Assembly: GCA_018609665.1 (NCBI GenBank) | Contig: JAHENN010000179.1 | Location: 1 to 7,423, forward strand | Source of the DNA: Haloarculaceae archaeon | Lineage (GTDB): Archaea > Halobacteriota > Halobacteria > Halobacteriales > Haloarculaceae | DNA length: 7,423 bases | Direction: 5' to 3' | In this document: positions 6,634 to 7,423 of the stretch, piece by piece | Layout: every line of letters begins with the position of its first letter | How positions within the stretch are numbered: the stretch's first letter is position 1 | Program-made: the position numbers and the translations under genes | Notes under the pieces: generated by a model | Seen by the model: only the letters and a program-made list of their open reading frames with translations | Told to the model about the DNA's origin: nothing | Database searches by the model: none

Positions 6634-6651
6634 GAGAGACTGACGTCTCCC
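6634..6651 (-). promoter_or_regulatory. Hairpin in the predicted 5' leader of the CHAT mRNA
   Basis: Read on the minus strand, GGGAGAC and GTCTCTC pair around a four-base GTCA loop, giving seven pairs. One of them is G-U only in the minus-strand RNA; the plus-strand RNA would have an A-C mismatch there. It sits between the predicted transcript start (near 6677) and the ribosome binding site, so it could tune leader stability or translation. It may also be a chance palindrome. Confidence 0.35.
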
Positions 6652-6698
6652 GGCAGGCACCCGACCGGACCATTCGTGAGCGTACCATCCGACTACAT

Positions 6699-6707
6699 GA
6701 TAAAAAA
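6699..6707 (-). promoter_or_regulatory. Candidate TATA box of the CHAT gene
   Basis: The minus strand reads TTTTTTATC in otherwise GC-rich sequence, the strongest AT box upstream of the gene. Transcription would begin about 26 nt downstream, near 6677, leaving a leader of about 105 nt before the ATG at 6572, which agrees with the clear Shine-Dalgarno. The left end of the insertion sequence lies only about 20 bp upstream of this box. Confidence 0.55.
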
Positions 6708-6727
6708 CCTGTGGCCGGCCGCAGAGG

Positions 6728-6742
6728 TCGTGTTTAGTTAAG
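6728..6742. repeat. Left terminal inverted repeat of the IS6 element
   Basis: TCGTGTTTAGTTAAG is the exact reverse complement of 7406-7420. The TTTAGTT core inside it could also serve as a TATA element for the transposase, with a start near 6761. Confidence 0.85.
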
Positions 6743-6751
6743 AATGAAAAG

Positions 6752-6800
6752 TGAGGCGAGCGGATTTGCTGAGTGGCTATGGCAGAAATCGCTCGCCTCA
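6752..6800 (+). promoter_or_regulatory. Hairpin framing the transposase start codon
   Basis: TGAGGCGAGCG (6752-6762) and CGCTCGCCTCA (6790-6800) form a perfect 11-bp stem, extendable by a G-U pair. The 27-base loop contains the ATG at 6779. If the transposase promoter lies in the left end (TTTAGTT, about 6732-6738), transcripts starting near 6761 would lack most of the left arm. Read-through transcripts from outside would carry the full stem. This matches the known logic by which some insertion sequences block translation of read-through mRNA. Confidence 0.5.
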
Positions 6801-7414
6801 GCGGTCATAGCGAGTGGATCGACTTGGAGTTTGTGGAGCGAGAGCGGACACCGAGCGAGCTGATGCAGCTTGGTATTCGACTCCATCTGGCCGGCTTATC
6901 ACTTTCGAATACCGTTCGAGAACTCGAAAGGTTCGGTGTCGAACGGTCGCGGAAAGCCGTTCACGATTGGGTCCAGAAAGCTGATCTACAGCCCGCCGAC
7001 GATGCCAGTCCGGATCACGTCGCGCTTGACGAAACGGTGATCCGAATCAACGGCCAGCAGTTTTGGCTGTACGCTGCTGTCGATCCAGAGACGAACAGAT
7101 TCCTTCACGTACGGCTTTTTACGACCACAACAACGGCATTGACACAGCGATTTCTGCAGGAACTCCGTGAGAAACACGACGTTTCTGACGCCGTGTTTCT
7201 CGTCGATTACGCCAAACATCTCGCGGCAGCACTTCGTCGAGCAGGGCTCCGATTTCAGACGATTCGCCATGGAAATCGGAATGCTGTCGAACGTGTCTTC
7301 AGAGAAGTAAAACGACGTACCTCTTCGTTCAGTAATAGTTTCAGTCACGTGCAGCCGACGACGGCGGAAACGTGGCTGCAAGCCTTCGCCGTCTGGTGGA
7401 ATTCGCTTAACTAA
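6779..7414 (+). CDS. IS6-family transposase
   Basis: This 211-residue DDE transposase catalyses replicative transposition of the surrounding element. Residues 1-75 hold the family's N-terminal part, including LHLAGLSLSNTVRELERFGVE (21 residues long, here spanning about 36-56) and VHDWVQKADL, which resembles a helix-turn-helix DNA-binding region. The catalytic triad is visible: Asp84 in VALDETVI, Asp143 in VFLVDYAKHL and Glu171 in NAVERVFREVKRRT. The aspartate-to-glutamate spacing is 27 residues, shorter than the 34 in IS26-type members but with the same ERxxRxxKRR context. The ATG at 6779 was preferred over a GTG at 6773, two codons earlier. The TAA stop lies inside the right inverted repeat. 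There is no frameshift or stop, so the enzyme is probably functional. A hairpin around the start suggests low, insulated expression. No passenger gene is present. Confidence 0.93.
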   Translation: MAEIARLSGHSEWIDLEFVERERTPSELMQLGIRLHLAGLSLSNTVRELERFGVERSRKAVHDWVQKADLQPADDASPDHVALDETVIRINGQQFWLYAAVDPETNRFLHVRLFTTTTTALTQRFLQELREKHDVSDAVFLVDYAKHLAAALRRAGLRFQTIRHGNRNAVERVFREVKRRTSSFSNSFSHVQPTTAETWLQAFAVWWNSLN

Positions 7415-7420
7415 ACACGA
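7406..7420. repeat. Right terminal inverted repeat of the IS6 element
   Basis: CTTAACTAAACACGA is the reverse complement of the left end and contains the transposase stop codon TAA at 7412-7414. Only three bases follow before the window ends. Confidence 0.85.
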
Positions 7421-7423
7421 TGG

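Larger units (their letters stand above)
6728..7420 (+). mobile_element. Complete IS6-family insertion sequence, haloarchaeal type (about 693 bp)
   Basis: The element is bounded by perfect 15-bp inverted ends, TCGTGTTTAGTTAAG at 6728-6742 and its reverse complement at 7406-7420. It holds a single transposase gene that fills nearly all of it. A size of about 0.69 kb with one ORF is normal for haloarchaeal IS6 elements, which move by a replicative, cointegrate-forming route. The true ends may be one or two bases inside this repeat. Base composition is visibly lower in GC than the host genes. The bases left of the element do not match the three to five bases visible on its right, so no target duplication is apparent. 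The transposase is intact, so the copy may be active. I cannot name the specific ISH element. Confidence 0.88.

Noticed and set aside
4713..6635. Long plus-strand frames opposite the CHAT gene
   Set aside because: Compositional shadows; the minus-strand frame carries the catalytic motifs and has a Shine-Dalgarno and a TATA box.
6986..7381. 131-codon minus-strand ORF inside the IS
   Set aside because: It lies entirely antisense to the intact transposase and shows no recognisable domain.
1..7423. CRISPR array, tRNA or rRNA gene
   Set aside because: No regularly spaced repeats and no cloverleaf or rRNA-like sequence were seen on either strand by eye.

Overview
The window looks like a piece of an extremely halophilic archaeon (class Halobacteria). 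The host genes are very GC-rich and their proteins are rich in Asp and Glu. Candidate promoters are archaeal TATA-type rather than -35/-10. There is a haloarchaeal-type IS6-family insertion sequence and a short single-helix protein of a kind known from haloarchaea. No ribosomal or tRNA gene and no CRISPR array was seen, so the genus cannot be given.

Layout from left to right. Positions 1-1553 (+) hold the 3' part of a sulfatase/alkaline-phosphatase-superfamily gene, then a GtrA-family membrane protein joined to it by a TGATG stop/start overlap. This pair resembles polysaccharide or glycolipid surface loci. Facing it, with one base between the stop codons, is a two-gene operon on the - strand (3931 to 1555). 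It encodes a small partner protein of the gluconate 2-dehydrogenase subunit 3 type and a GMC-family flavoprotein dehydrogenase, also joined by TGATG. A 12-codon ORF with a well-placed TATA-like element precedes the operon, so either the annotated start is a coupled internal start or the gene is frameshifted. Positions 3932-4229 are non-coding and hold promoters for the operon (-) and for a 44-residue single-helix protein (4230-4364, +, DUF7503-like).

That small gene converges, six bases away, on a 733-residue CHAT-type (caspase-like) cysteine protease candidate on the - strand (6572-4371). The protease gene has a Shine-Dalgarno site, a leader of about 100 nt with a hairpin, and a TATA box near 6703. 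Its last 420 or so coding bases drop abruptly to about 43% GC while the reading frame stays open, which suggests the 3' end was exchanged with a homologue from another lineage. Just upstream of its promoter lies a complete IS6-family element (about 6728-7420) with 15-bp inverted ends and a single transposase gene. A strong hairpin frames the transposase start codon.

Functionally the window joins a surface-glycan gene pair, a cytosolic-looking flavin dehydrogenase pair and an uncharacterised caspase-like protein. The last is the best candidate for undescribed biology. No known multi-gene defence system can be assigned from this window alone.
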